A DNA stretch of 64,000 nucleotides from Piper betle (taxonomy: Eukaryota; Streptophyta; Magnoliopsida; Piperales; Piperaceae). The DNA lies in NCBI GenBank assembly GCA_033002965.1, contig JAURVB010014517.1:44070-108069 (forward strand). Direction: 5' to 3'. Both the position numbers and the translations under genes were made by a program. Every line of letters begins with the position of its first letter. The first letter of the stretch is position 1. Positions 45,835 through 59,663 of the stretch are shown piece by piece. Under the pieces are notes generated by a model, which ran no database searches, was not told the origin of the DNA, and saw only the letters and a program-made list of their open reading frames with translations.

Positions 45835-48274
45835 TGTAACACATCGAATTTGATTCACTCTCAAATCTGATTAAAATTATTACGGTGAATTGGAATAACT
45901 CTTAAATAAATTAAGTTGGTCGATTCAAATCTAAACAGAAGGGATATAGACATTTGGGGTCTCAAGACCAAGAATACCACTTACGTAATGCATAAAGGAG
46001 ATGTACACTTTAGTAGGATGCGGTATGAATGACATGATAAGTAATCAAACCTAAACAATTAAATCTATTGAGATTTAGGAAAAATTTTGGAACTAAATTG
46101 ATAAAATCTCCTCTAATGGTTAAATAAGGGGCTAACTTATTTAACGAGATATAATATAATAGTTAGCAAATAAAAGGTTTCACATCAAAATCAAAATATA
46201 AAGTGTTTTTCACAAGTTATAACTTGGGTTTTAAAGTAATTGCTGATCACACTCCAACACTATTAAGTCAATCTCAGATATTTCAAACATTTTTAGATAA
46301 TGAGTAAGAACATCATACTAGATGTTTGATAACTGAAGTACATATAATATTACTACCATGACACAAAATACTTCACAAAAGGTACGTCACAACCAAAAAC
46401 ATCACAAAGACAAGGAAAACACCACAACGGGAGGCATCTTAGTGCAAATGCAAGTCAGTGTTCCTTCACTAAGGCTATATCCCACTCTTGATTCTTACCT
46501 ACATAGATAATAAAAAACATCACTAACGAGTGTCATTGGTCCGAAAATAACTAAATATTAAATGAAAGTTAAGCTCTTATGAAAAGTAAACAATTGTATA
46601 ACTTTAGCTAAATACTCAAAAGGCAACCACTAAGGAACTTTCGAGCTGCAGACTAGATAGCATCTTGAACTTGGTGATAAGCCATTCTTGGCAATGCCTC
46701 TCTTGACAATATCATAATAATCTCATTCTAAAAAATTTTTTATCATTTTAAACCCTCTCTAAACCTTCATATTTTTCTTGGCCAAGAGCACAAAAGTTAA
46801 ACACCCTCAAACACTCACTTTCAATACTCATTAATACTACATGTCTAGACATCCGCTACAGAACAATACTTATCTACTTCACGCCTCTCCAAATGTGAAG
46901 AAGTTTAAAACATAGAATTATCAGGATCTCTTGAGAATGGAATGACCTTTTCACCAATTTAAAGCGTACCGTAATCTACACATGGGCCCGCTCACAGCAT
47001 GTGCAAGTTGATTTCTGTAACTCTTTAGTTCACAAAAAAATTTGACAAAGCTATATTTATTAGACCGGAAAGGAATTATATAAATAAGCTCAAAGACAAC
47101 CTAATGAGGAGCTTTTTTTGTAAAAAGAGGATGAGGGATCTCATCTTGCACAAACTCCTACACTAGCCTACACAAATAGGAGTACTCATTAATGCCCATG
47201 AAAATTATATGATGCATGAATGATATAAATGAATGAATGAGATCACTACCATACAATAAAAGGAAACAAGACAAGACATGTCAGGTCACAAAATAAATTT
47301 AGTAACCAATATAAAAACAAGAGCAATAATAATAAGCAAAGATTATATCATGATAACAACATGAGAGGACAAGTGATGGGGAATGAACTAATCATCTAAT
47401 GAGACGAATAATAATTAAGGTAATTAAGGCATAGTGAGGACAACCAATTTAATTAGAACGTGAACCCACACAATACTATATTCATAATTAGCTACTACCC
47501 CATGAATGATGAAGAGAGTACAATTATCAAACAATCTTAAACATGGATTAGTCATATAAGAGTAAATAAATTCAACAACTCCACAATTTACAATTATCGC
47601 ATTGATATCAACAATTGAGAACAGAACATATCCATCAAATGAATGAATCCCTACAACTTAAATAATAACCATAATTATGATGCCATTTTACATCTAATTA
47701 TCATGATGGCAAGAGATGAAGCAATAGTTGGGTAATTTACCAACAATTTAAGCATGAGATATCAGTCAAGTAATAATATCACAATGATAATTTATCCATC
47801 ATCTAACCTTGACAATGAGGGTAAAAGCATTATCTATTTTAATATTACCAACATGGATTACATCAAAAGGTGGTTACTTGGGTTTTAAAATTCTAATAAA
47901 ACATGAATCTTTACTTATAATCAAAGATAAACCATTTCACACAATACCTATACTTTAATACAAATCTTTCTCACAAGGCATTTCATCTGACAATTTATCT
48001 CATCCCAACTTCTAAAATAGTATCACCAAAAACATATGAAAATGAAATGCAATGAATGAGATAAACAAAATAATGAAGCAAAAAAAATGAGGGGGAGGGA
48101 AGAGGAGCACCTCGCGGTGGCTCAAGGTGACAACAGTTGCTGCTGTTGACTAGCAAGGGGAGAGGAGCAGCAAGCTAGGGCATTATGAGAGATGAGAGAG
48201 GAAGGTAGGAGGAGGGTGGCTGGCGGCTGCAAGGGCAGGTCACCAATGGCTGCAATTGGAACTCAAATCTGAAA
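45835..48274 (-). mobile_element. Element A: 3' non-coding region and probable LTR
   Basis: On the minus strand this follows the chromodomain-like end of element A and ends GAGTGAATC...GTGTTACA at 45835, similar to the ends of the long LTRs at 52903, 60185, 61016 and 63502 (GTGTTACA). I infer it is A's 3' LTR plus untranslated tail. Its LTR start could not be located. Apart from a GC-richer patch at 48060-48280 the stretch is AT-rich and has no gene. Confidence 0.5.
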
Positions 48275-50060
48275 GCTGGGGACACCTAATCGAGAAGTTG
48301 GCTCCTCAAGCAACATTGGATATCTCCTCCTAGTCTCGTCCTCACGATCCCACAAAGACTCCTCAACTCCCCATTGAATCCACTGCACTTGCACTAAGGG
48401 AACCTTGTTACATCTGAGAGTCTTCACCAACGATCAACGATCTTCATTGCATCTTCTGGATATGTTAAGTCTGGAGCGAAACTCTATCTTTCGGAAGCTA
48501 ACAACGTGAGAGTTATCTAGGTGGTACTCATTTGACAGGGATATATGAAATACATCATGGACGACTGATAGGTGAGGCGGTAGTGCAAGGCAATAGGCCA
48601 CATGACCGATGTGCTCTAGAACATCGAATGGGCCAATGTATCGTCAATTAAGTTTCCCTCGCGTATTGAATCTCATATTTCCTTTGGTCGGGGAGATTTT
48701 TAGAAGAACATGATCTCCAACCAAAAAGTGAACCTCACATTGGTGCTGATTAGCGTAGCTCCTCTATCAGTCTGAAGTCGACTCATCCTTTCTTAGATCC
48801 ATATCACTACATCGTGTGTCTGCTGAATCATCTTTGGCTCAATTACCATCAACGCATTACCCTGAAGCCAACATATTGGAGATCTGCATGGCCTATCATA
48901 TAGTGTATCAAACGGTGTTATCCTATAACTGTTATTGTATGCAAATTTGATCAAAGGCAAATACTCAATTGCCTCTAAAGTCTAACATGCAAGCCCTAAG
49001 CAAGTCTTCAAGGATTTGAATAGTTCTCTCAGACTGCCTATTTGTCTGGGGCTGGAATGCAGTATCAAACATCAACTTTGTGCCCATGGCTACCTAAAAA
49101 GCTCTCCAAAAATAGGATATAAACTATGGATCTCTGTTTCATGAGATCTCCAAAGGGATTCCTTGTAGCCGTACTATTTGATCTCGGTACAAAGTCGCCA
49201 AAGTGGATAGTGAGTAATCCATATTGTTAGGAATGAAATGCGCACACTTTGTCAGTTGATCCACTATGACATGTATGACATCTTTCGGTTGACGGGTCTT
49301 CGGTAGACCAACCACAAAATCATACGCTATACTCTCTCACTTCCACTCCGGGATACCCAATGGCTTCATTGTCCCACCAGGGAATACGAGTTTGGTCTTC
49401 ACCTACTGACAGACAAAACACCTGGTGACAGTGTCAAAGACCTCCTTCTTTAGCCCAGGCCACCAACAAGATTGTCAGACATCGTCATATATTTTTACCC
49501 TACTCTGATGTATTGTGTACTTCGAAGTGTGGGCCTCGTGAAGAATAGTATTACAAAGTCCTGGATACTCAGGGATGCCTAGAACGAAGAGACGACCTCT
49601 CAATCTAACCAATCCATTTGCATCTTTAGGGAAATCTTGGTAAATCCCCTGCTCCAACCACTAACTCAATTGCTCATCCTCATCATGTGCGGCTCTAATA
49701 TGTTCAAGGATACCCGATTTAATCAAGAGTCTAGCCAACATCACACTAATTGCCTCTAGCTTGTATCAATCGGAGTCATTGAAACTGTTGCCATCCCCAT
49801 TGAGCCTTGAATTGGCCTCCTACTCAAAGCCTCTGCTACCACATTTGCCTTGCCCTCGTGATATGAGATATCAATCTCATAATTAGGCAACAACTCTAAC
49901 CATCTCCTATGTCAGTTGTTTAGGTCTTTCTATGTGAAGATATACTTTAGATTTTTGTGATCAGTCAAAAGTTTGAAGGAAGTCCCATAGAGGTGATGTC
50001 TTCACATCCTGACGGTGAAGATTACTAATGAAAGCTCTAGATCATGAGTAGGATAGTTAC
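48275..50060 (-). pseudogene. Element A: RNase H, integrase and chromodomain-like tail (degenerate)
   Basis: Old gypsy pol read on the minus strand with many stops and shifts. In order there are RNase H words (RHHLYGTSFK, LTDHKNLKYIFT, around 49850-50010); an integrase zinc-binding region at 49475-49657 (ILHEAHTSKYTIH, then QSCWWPGLKKEV and CFVCQ); DPLTKCAHFIP and later catalytic-region words around 49180-49280; IGPFDVLEHIGHVAYCLALP and VHDVFHISL around 48560-48640; and VQWIQWGVEESLWDREDETR near 48320-48390, which matches the end of chromoviral polyproteins of the Tekay/Del type. It is cut at 50060 by a plus-strand LTR. Confidence 0.85.
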
Positions 50061-52903
50061 TATAAAACCCACGATTCAAATAAGGGTTTTATATTCAGAA
50101 CCGGTCGGTTCGACCGTTATTTTCGAGTTGAGTCAGCTTCAGAACACGTGTACTGAGCTGACATCAGTCGTGTGTATGAGCTGTGAGGGTCATGCGTACC
50201 CAAGTATATGATGATAATATCCTAAACACAATAGAATAGAATGAGTTATCAGAATATATGAAAGTATGCTAATTTTTTTTTCTTTTTATATATAGTGGAT
50301 TGTAGAATTAGTTTTAGGCCGTTTACCGCGTTAGAACGCGTTATGAGTAGTTTGGGTGGGTTGATAGTTCTAGAGCATATCATTATGATGTTTTGGTGTT
50401 TGTTTGATTTTATGGGGTTTTTTCAATTTTTTTAGGATTTAATACGACTTAGTTTTATTCTTGACTTGAGCCAGAGACGAGTCAAGTAATATTTACAAGT
50501 TTTCCACCAACCCTTTTCTTCCCTCCCAACACCTTCTTCCCCAAACCCTTGCCTCGACACCGCCACTCATGCGCATCCGCGTGCGGCCGATGCTGCCTTG
50601 TCACCGATCGTCGCCGTTACGCTTCGCCCTGGTGTTGCCGTGCCGCCCCAAGCGTTGCCGGCCGTCGTTAGGCCTCCACGACGCGAGGAAGCCACACCCT
50701 TGTGCTGCGCTTTAGACGTTGATTGCACCATCGGCGATCATCGCTGCTGTGATTGAGTGGTAGCCTCGACACCCTCGACCACCCAGTGACCTTTCCTGAC
50801 CAAAGCGGAGGCCGTCGCCGCCCAGGCCGACCGGATCGAGTCACCCATCGCCGCCACCTCTGTTTTAGCCATTTTTTGGTGAGTCGCCATTTCTGCCGAC
50901 CATGTCGACACCGTGGATGCGTTGAGCTCACCAAGCCAGTTCCAATGGTATCCAATATGACCACTTTCCGGCCAGTAGATGCCGCCGACGACTGTCGTCG
51001 GAAAACCAGATTCTCTAGAATTCACCGGATCTTCCGCAGAGCTCATCCAGTTGATCCCGATCAAACTTCGAGCAATGACGAGTGCCGAATTTGAGCTCTG
51101 AGACGCACGACGAAACCCTAGTCGTTGATGATTGCCAATGAGATGAGGTATAATTACCTCCGATTTGCATATTTAAAATTGATGATGATTGTTAGCATAG
51201 CATGCTAGAATTGAGTAGTTGTCATGATGAATGCCAGACTATGAATGAAGTAAAGATGCACATGATGTGATTAACAGGGAATGAAGGTTAAGTGATCTAA
51301 TGAAGTGAAGTAAATATGAGCATGCTAATCGAGTATGACGTAAAAATACAGTAAAATTGGTACGAATAGGATTAGTTAGAATTATTTTTCATACTTACGA
51401 TTATTTGATTGTTGATTGATGTTCATTGAGTTTGATGCATCATTTAGTTAGTGGGCGTTAGTGTTTAATTTTGTGTGTAGGTACGGAGTAGGAGCTCGCC
51501 GCCTCGGTGCAATGACACACTTGGAGCTTCTACCAGGTCCGTTTAGGACTTGTTTCTATTTTACATTCTCTTCTATTGTATGTTTATTTTATTATTTGCA
51601 GGACGGGTTGAGTGGCATTTTATCATATCCCACTTAACTTGGCCATTTAACTAAACAGTTTTCCAGGATAATAACCCCTCGAGGATGATTTCAAAAATAA
51701 GATCCACCAAAAGTTGCCTTCGGGCCTATTATATGAATCCCTTCCCACGCCTATATATATAATTTTATTGAGTTTTTAGTAAGACAAGAGATGGAGAAAC
51801 TGATTGTACGTACCATGAGCGGATGTCATGATAGTCAAAATGGGTTCCGGATTAGTACAGCAGACTGTTTCATTCCCGAGGGATCCTAACAACTCCGCAT
51901 TTGAGTTCCTCATACCCGGAGAATGTGGATGTTTACGAGTACTGTTCAGTACAACGCATGTCCAGACTTGTAGTTTAAAGGGCACTAAAGGTGACTGCCT
52001 GAGAGTACTCGGCCTTCGTGCTCAAGGCCAGGAGAAATATGAAGGTAGGGCTTAGGATTCGAGACCAGAAAATGAAGTAAGAAAATGTCAAGAGAGTTAT
52101 CAGTAGTAACAAATCAGTCAGATCGGGATTTTACCGAGTTTGCAGCCCAGTGGCTCCTTAGAAGGTGCCCTTCAGAGTGTTCACGAGGAGTATATGATGT
52201 TTTTTTTCATATGAGAGTTTGCTCTCATAGCCAGCTTGTTATAGTTATTTTATTTTCTGGACCACTAACACTTATTACTGATGTGTTTTTATATTATATG
52301 TAGGTAATAATCACGAGTTGGAGGAGCCAGTTTGGACAGAGGAGCACTGTTTTTGCTGGCACACATGTCAGTCGATTGAGTGATTATATTGCGTTTATGA
52401 TGTTATTATATGGTGAATGGTGTGATTAAATGCTTGAGACATGATGGTGTGATATGATTAAATGTTAAGACATGATGATAGAATGTGAAACATGAATAGA
52501 TTATGCAGTGGAAGCGTTGTGGGTTGGACCCAAGTTCTAGAATGAGTTTATAGCATATTAGATTGTGTGTGAATGAAATTGTTGATATATGCATATATAC
52601 TTGTGTATATTATTTTGACAGGGTGGACCCTAATTGCACTTTTAGGGGAGACTCTGTCCATTGTATTTCAGAATTTTTATGCGATTTTTATCGTAATTGT
52701 ATTGGTGTGTAAATTAGTTTGAATGTCATCCATGTAGTATCGTGTTAGGATTCTAAACATTCATCCATGTATGATGAGTTGTATCTTCATCTTAAGACAC
52801 CAAGATTAGATTCATACGAGTTGGGTTCGGGTTAGCCGACCTAACTGGGGTCTGTAACTTGCTGGTTTGGTTCATGAGTGTGAATCGGATTTGGGGTGTT
52901 ATA
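50061..52903 (+). mobile_element. Long LTR (2.84 kb) inserted in element A
   Basis: Begins TATAAAACCCACGATTC (TG mutated to TA) and ends GGGGTGTTATA, followed by a worn primer-binding site. It has the common plan of the long LTRs here: terminal hairpin, GGTCGGTTCGACCG block, GC-rich core (50500-51110), GTAGG...GCACTTGGAGCTTCT block, a promoter-like block CCTATATATATAATTTTATT near 51750, CTCGGCCTTCGTGCTCAAGG, and CAGGGTGGACCC...TTTTAGGGGAGACTCTGTCC near the end. The open frames in the GC core are shadows. Confidence 0.82.
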
Positions 52904-52906
52904 GAA

Positions 52907-52920
52907 TTAGTATCAGAGCC
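52907..52920 (+). other. Worn primer-binding site of the 50061 LTR element
   Basis: TTAGTATCAGAGCC, one or two changes from the initiator tRNA-Met complement TGGTATCAGAGCC, four bases after the LTR end. It shows this is a 5' LTR with internal sequence following, not a solo LTR. Confidence 0.7.
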
Positions 52921-53945
52921 ACTCTCGGTTGATTAAGATGTAAGATACTTTTATAAGTGTTGTGTGTGCAAAGACTGCTCCAAGTCCAGCTGGCAGGTAT
53001 GTTTCTATTTATTTTCTTTACATGTAGATTTTTCTTCATAAGTTGTTTGGATAACAGTGTATTTAGGGCTTGATCAGAAATATGTGGAATTGACCTTAGT
53101 TAAGTTAATAGGTCATTTCTACGGATTTTTATCATGATATCAGACTGTTTGGTTAGTTAGATATGAGCAGGGTATGTCGTAGTGCTAGCAGAGGTAGAAT
53201 GAGTATAAGATCCCATCTTATACTAGATCTAGATGTCAGCCAGAATCTGACAGGCTTATCATGATGGGCTTAGAGACCCACCGATTTTGTCCATTGTAAA
53301 AGAGATTTGGATTAGTTAGGGTGAATGCATTTTCAGTCAGCTGAGGCTGAATTGGATATTGACGAGATGTTCATCTCTTGCATGTCACCACATTAGTCTT
53401 GCTTCCATGGGATGTGGTGTATATTATGGGAATGAGTAAAAGGAAAAGGAGTAACAGTAAGGAGCTTGAAGTATAGAGATACTGGCAAGTTAATTCGCAT
53501 ATGAGATGGACCACCAAGTGCTTTAGGCAAATCCCTAAAGATGAAGGCTATGATTATGCCAATGGAGCCATTGAAATACATGGAGCTTAGAAGAAAGTTG
53601 TGCAAATGATTTTAGGTGGACCACTTCCAGAAGATAATGAAGAATGAGGATGAGTATAGAGGTGGACTGACAATTCGATGGGTACTTCAACTCATCCTCC
53701 TCCTCTTTCACTAGTTTATGACCTACGGGTAACAGTTTTGTCTTCTCTTTGCCAAATAGTGGTCTCGATATGATGAGGAAAAGATCAGGACCACCATTGC
53801 CTACAAGATCAGATATTTGACGGGATTCCACCATAGATAAGGTACCAGATCAGTGGTTACCGTTTGAGGGCCAGTCAGCATTGATGAAAGTAGCCATTTT
53901 AGATTTCAAGAGATTAGAGTGGGTTCAACATAGGTTTACCATCAT
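52921..53945 (+). mobile_element. Leader and unidentified internal remnant of the 50061 element
   Basis: The first ~240 bp (GGTTGATTAAGATG..., GCAGGTATG...) align with the leader after the LTR at 63502. Beyond about 53320 there is no recognisable gag. Frames on both strands are short and broken (70-99 codons, minus strand). The boundary back to element A lies near 53945. How the rest of this element was lost is unclear. Confidence 0.45.
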
Positions 53946-53949
53946 TCTC

Positions 53950-54420
53950 CCCATGCTCCCTATGTTCCTCTCTAGATGAAGAGTACACCGAGATGTCATT
54001 CACAAAGACTATCACAAACTAATCCAAATAGAGACTGAACAGTCTGTTCTTAGGTCCATGAATGATATTGGAGCATTGGTGAAGCCGAAGGGCATGACCA
54101 ATAACTCATAGTGTCTGAATCTCATCCTAAATATAGTCTTCAGAATGTCCTTTGCCTTAATCCTTAACTGATGGTAACTAAATTTTGAGTCAATCTTTGA
54201 AAAGACCACTATCGATATCAACTGATCAAATAACTCATCAATGTAAGGAAGAGGATATTTGTTTATATGGTCACATAGTTTAGTATCTTATAATTGATGC
54301 ATAAACGTATGCTACCATCTTTCTTCCTCACAAAGAAAACCAGCACTCCACATGGCTCACACTCAGTCTATTAGAACCCTAATCCAATAGTATCTGCAAC
54401 TATTCCTTGAGCTCCCGTAG
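53950..54420 (-). pseudogene. Element A: reverse transcriptase fragment
   Basis: Minus-strand frames show [40 protein letters not shown] and FVNDISVYSSSREEH, the RT motifs around the catalytic DD (here one D is changed to N). Upstream words of the conserved KKDGxxRxCIDY region are barely readable near 54300. Several stops. The RT ends abruptly at the junction near 53950, and about 150 residues up to the RNase H piece at 50060 are missing. Confidence 0.8.
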
Positions 54421-55641
54421 CTCAAGTGGTGCCATCCTATACAAGGCCCTAGAGATGGGTGTTGTCCCTGACATCAAGTGAATAGTCAAGTCAACCTCTC
54501 TATCTAGAGGCGAACTGGGGATTTCATTTGGGAAAACATCTACAAACTCCTTGACTACTAAAATGTACAATACACTCAGCCTATCCCCTTAACCACTCTG
54601 CTTAATTGGAACTAAGGCAGCCATCACTAATTCACAACCCTTGTCCAACTGTCTCATTGCACTCTAATAGTAAATCCAACCTCGCTCTTTGTCTTTGCCT
54701 TGATCCCGGAAGTAGAAGCGGTGTCTTCCGTGACAGAAAGTCACCATCTTCCTCCAACAATTTATCAGGGCTCCCTTTTGGACATCTAATCTATCCTAAA
54801 GATCACATCAAACTCTATCATCTTGAATAATATCAAATCCACTACTAGTTGTTACTATTGAATCTCAATAGTGACACTTCACACTCACTCGCTTGTCACT
54901 ACAACTCCATTGGTGTGGGTAGACACTAATAATGAATGTCCTAAGTCTTCTATTTAACCTCCAAGCCTATCTATGTGTGTGTATGATATAAAGAAAAGTG
55001 TGAAACCATAATCAAATAAAACTTGTGCAGGTACAAAGACAACATGAAGCGTACCTATCACGATGACCATAATTACTAACTCCTTAGTGACCGTGGTTGT
55101 GTACATCCTCACCGGCTACTGTTGTGGTGCCGAAGCAGTGGGCACTACTGGTGGTGTTGGACCCAGTTGTCCTTGAGTTGCCAATGCCTATTGTCCTCCC
55201 CTCTGTTATCTAGCCTGCCCTACCACTGTACCCATCATCCCTCTTTGACCCCCTCTACTGCTGTTTTGGCAGCTGCTGACCTCCGTCCCTCTGGTCCTTC
55301 ACCTTGGCCCTAGTGGCCTCTCTGCTGGTGCTGTGGGGGAGTTGGAAGTGTAAATTGTTGCACCGATGTTGGGAGGGTCAGCTGCTTGTGCTGAGCCGTC
55401 AGACATGCTGTTGCCTAATGTCCAGGCTAGCCACAAAAAAAACATGCATGTGTACCAACTCTACGTACACCTCCATGGCGGTGTCCGCAGGTCTGGCATG
55501 ACGGGTACCTACCATCCTGGACTTGTTCATCCATCACCCTCATCACTATTGGAGCATCTGCTAACACCTCTATTGTGACCCCTCATTAGGTTGATATAGA
55601 GGAGGGTGTTACTAACTTTGGTCATGGTCTTGACGAGGTCG
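54421..55641 (-). pseudogene. Element A: protease and gag C-terminal part (degenerate)
   Basis: Minus-strand words GTLHVVFVPAQVLFDYGFT near 55010-55070 correspond to the gypsy protease site (D-S/T-G, here DYG). CxFCGWPGHWA-type zinc-knuckle words appear near 55410-55450 in broken frames, followed by a Gln/Pro/Thr-rich linker. Element A's coding continues at 61017 after a solo-LTR insertion. Confidence 0.65.
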
Positions 55642-57780
55642 TGTAAAACCTAGCTTCGGGTTAGGGTGACACCCACTTATAGTTTTGCCCAGTTCGGGCG
55701 AGTCTAGAGTCAGTTCGAGTGAGTTTGAACTAGACTAATTTTCAAACTATGAGTATAAAGCCCAGTGGCCTTGTGAGCATATTATAAATGTTGAGTATGC
55801 TCGACATGCAAATAATAGCTATAGTTATGCTACAACAGAGCATGAGTTTTCAGTGTATATGTGAGGTATATAGATTTTTTTTATATGTTAGCCAGGGTTT
55901 TATGGCTAGATCTAGGTCGTTGTAGCGTTTAATATCCATTTGGGATTTTTAGGGTATCACATTTACAAATATCTTAAAAATTTTGACTATCGGATTGCCA
56001 TTGTGGGCCCAACTTGATTTGATTAGCATATTTTTGTCCGATTGAGTTTAGGGTTTCGAGGCTCATTTAGGTTTATTGCCTCTATTTTTACCTACACGGT
56101 CACTTTTAAGCTCGAGTCAATTTTTACTTTGCATAGTCTCGATCGGACCTTCGTATATATATATATTGCATAGACCCTAGGTGGACCCCTTAGTCCCGCT
56201 GCCACTTCGGCTCGTTGTCGGTGAGTCTTCGGCCTCCTCTGGCCACTAGACTGGTATTCACCGCTGGTGGAGCATGTTTTTGTCTTTGGTTTCCTACCGC
56301 CATTTTCAAGGTATTTTCCTGCGCTAGCGAGCCACCTCCGGTGTGGTCAACCACCCAAATACATTCTTTTCATCGAGGCCAACATTTTGATACTAGCACC
56401 GATCCTCTCTGTGGTCGTAGTCGCCACCGGCAACATTGTCATACCTGACAGCAATTGCTCCTTTTTGGTCATTTTTCGGCCAATCGGCGGTTGGACTTCG
56501 TTGCTCGTCACTAACCTTGCATTCCTCGTCCACCCATCTATCAATTGCGACTGGTGCGGCACTGTCAAACCAATTACCTACTTTTGTGTCCGCGTCCAAC
56601 TACCCGCGTTAGTGTTTGCCCCCCTAACCCTGTCGCTACCCTGTGCCCGCGTTCGCCAGTCCATGCCCGTGTCCACCCAGCCCACTAGTTTAGTTAAACC
56701 AGACTGAATTGAACAGAGTTGGTTCAGCCGTTAACTCTCGGTTTGGTTTAGCCCAATTGACTCAATTCACCATTTCTACTCGTTTTTTGCCATTTTTTGA
56801 TCGACTTCGGTAATTCGAGAACCCTTACATTAGTTTAGATGCATACTCACGATATTTACTATATTTTGATATTATAAATATTTACGTATTTATTTTTTGT
56901 CGTGTATGATGAATATTTATGTGATTATTTATTATTATTAATGATATATTTACTTATTAATGTTAGTCTTATTCATGTTTGCTAAATTATATTTATTTAT
57001 TTATATATTTATCTATTTGTTCATTACGTGTGTGTTATTATTTATTTGTATTTAATTATGCATTCTTGTTTTGGATAACTATGATATTATTATTATTCAT
57101 GATTAATTTATATAAACTATTTTTTATATATTTATTTATTTATTTATCAAATTATTATTTATTTATTTATTTATATGTTTATTAACTCGAGTATATCTAA
57201 TATTTACCCGTGTTTAGCCGCATATGTATATAATATAATTATATTATTATTTTATGATTAGATTATTATTTATTTTTACATATTTATTATTTATCTATCT
57301 ATCCATGAGTTTAGTTATTTATTTATTAGTCATTTTCTATATTATGTCTCAATATGCATGTTAGATGTTTAGTTGTAGGTTTGTTTAGCACTGTTTTTTA
57401 TTGTGATGTTATTGATGATGTGAGCACACACCAAGAGTATGCATTGTATAGAGATTTCAATATTCTACTTAGTAGTGGGTTTCTTTGTAGGCATTTAAGT
57501 TTGAGCTTGTCGTAGATGAGATGTTACACTTGGAGCTTGGACCCATATCTATTTAGGACTCGTCACTACTTGTCGTTCTATTCTATCATATTTTGATTTA
57601 GTGATTGCAAGACGGGTTAAGTGATATTTTATTAGATCCCACTTAATTTAGGTTATTTAGTCAAATAGTTTTTCAAGTTAATAACCCTTGAGGATGAGAT
57701 CCCTCTAGTCTAATTTTAAAAACAAGATCCAACGCAAGTTGCCTTCGGGCCTATTATATAAATCCTTTCTCATGCATATA

Positions 57781-59597
57781 TGTAAAACCCGCGACTCGAG
57801 TCAGGGTTTTATAGTTGTTAGCCGGTCGGTTTGACCGTGGTTTGAGTCAGTCCAGCTTTCAGAACACGTGTGTGGGGCCGAGGCAGACTGTGTACATGTG
57901 CTATGAGGGTTCATATATACCCAAGTATCGATGATAGCGTCAGATACGCATCAGCAGACTGAATTATCAGTAGATATGAGAGTATACAATTGATGATTTT
58001 ATTTTTTTCATGTTGTGACAGGAAAACCACGGGAATTGCCAAAAACCACCGGCACAGTCGCTGGAAAACTACCAGTTTGACTTCACCGCCTTTGTCTGTC
58101 GGCACCGATTTCGGCGCCGATCGCGAGGTGGTTTTTCCTTCTTTTTTTAGTATTATTATATGCATGTTGTCGTCATGGTAGTATATTGGAATTAATTTTA
58201 TTAATTTCATGATTTTAGTTTAATTAATCATGAATTATGATAAACATGTTGTATTGTGTGATGTAAATGCTCACTAATGAAATTATTAGTAAACCACTGA
58301 ATAGTTAATTAAATGCATGCTAGCTAGTTAATTTATGAATTTGCATGATTTAGGTTTTGCATGCTCGTAGTAAGTTAAACGGATCAAATTGATTAAACCA
58401 TTGTCACTTAATTAAAATAGGTATGTTTTGAAATTGGAATTAAAAGTGCTAGGTAATAAGTAACTATGAAATCATAAAATTATTAACTTTCTTGACAATT
58501 AGAGATTTAGTGTGATTGTTGAGATGATTGTCATATTTGATTAGATTCATGTATGCATGTGGATATATTAGTTATATAGGCGTGCATCATATATGTATGG
58601 GCGTTAGTAAATAGTTGTGTTCATGTAGGTTCGTTGCAGGAGCTCACCGCCTAGGCACAAGACTACGCTTGGAGCTTCTGACAGGTCTGTTAGGACACAC
58701 TTCTCAGGTTTTATCACTCTACTCTATCAGTGATTTGATTTATTGATCGTAGGACGTGTCAGGTGGATGATTAATTGGACTCCACCTAACACGGGTCATT
58801 TGGTCGATTGTTTTCGGAATTAATAACCCTCAAGGATGAGATCCCTCGAGCTTGTTTTCGAAAATAAGATCCACCTCAAGTTGCCTTCGGGCCTATTATA
58901 ATAAATCCCAACCCAGCCCTATAAATAGTTTTATCGAGTTTTTAGTGAGACAAGAGAAGATGAATCGACTTGCACGTGCCATGAGCGGATGCCGTGCCAG
59001 TCAAAGCGGGCTCTGGATTAGTGAGCGGCCTGTTCCATTCCCGAGGGATCCTGACAACTCTGCGTTTGAGCTCCTCACACCCGGAGAACGTAGAGGTTTA
59101 CGGGTACTGTTAAGTACAGTGCATATCCGGACTTGTGGTTCAAAGGGTACTAAAGGCGCATGCCTGAGAGTACTCGGCCTACGTGCTCAAGGCCAGGAGT
59201 AATATGGAGGTTCAGAGAGGGCTTAGGATAAAAGTTTTACGCGAAGTACTGAAAAAGAAGTGCCGAGAGCGGCACAGTACCAAATAGATCGGGATGTTGT
59301 TGAGTCAGCTGCTCAACGGCTCCTCTGTAGTTGCCCTTATGAGAGTTCTTGAGGAAGATATATGATTGTTTGCTTTCCATGAGAGTTTGCTCTCATGTTC
59401 CAGTTTGATATTAGTTATTTCTGGACCAGTGACACCCGTTGCTGACGTTTTTCTACTATATGTAGGTGAGGAAGATGAATGGTGTATGCCGGCCTTGACG
59501 AAGGATTAGCATTTGCATTGCACACACATACCTAGCGCCACGTCGACTTTTGCGTAAGATGTGATGTAATTGTATGATGATTGTGGATGGATATGGT

Positions 59598-59663
<66 letters not shown>

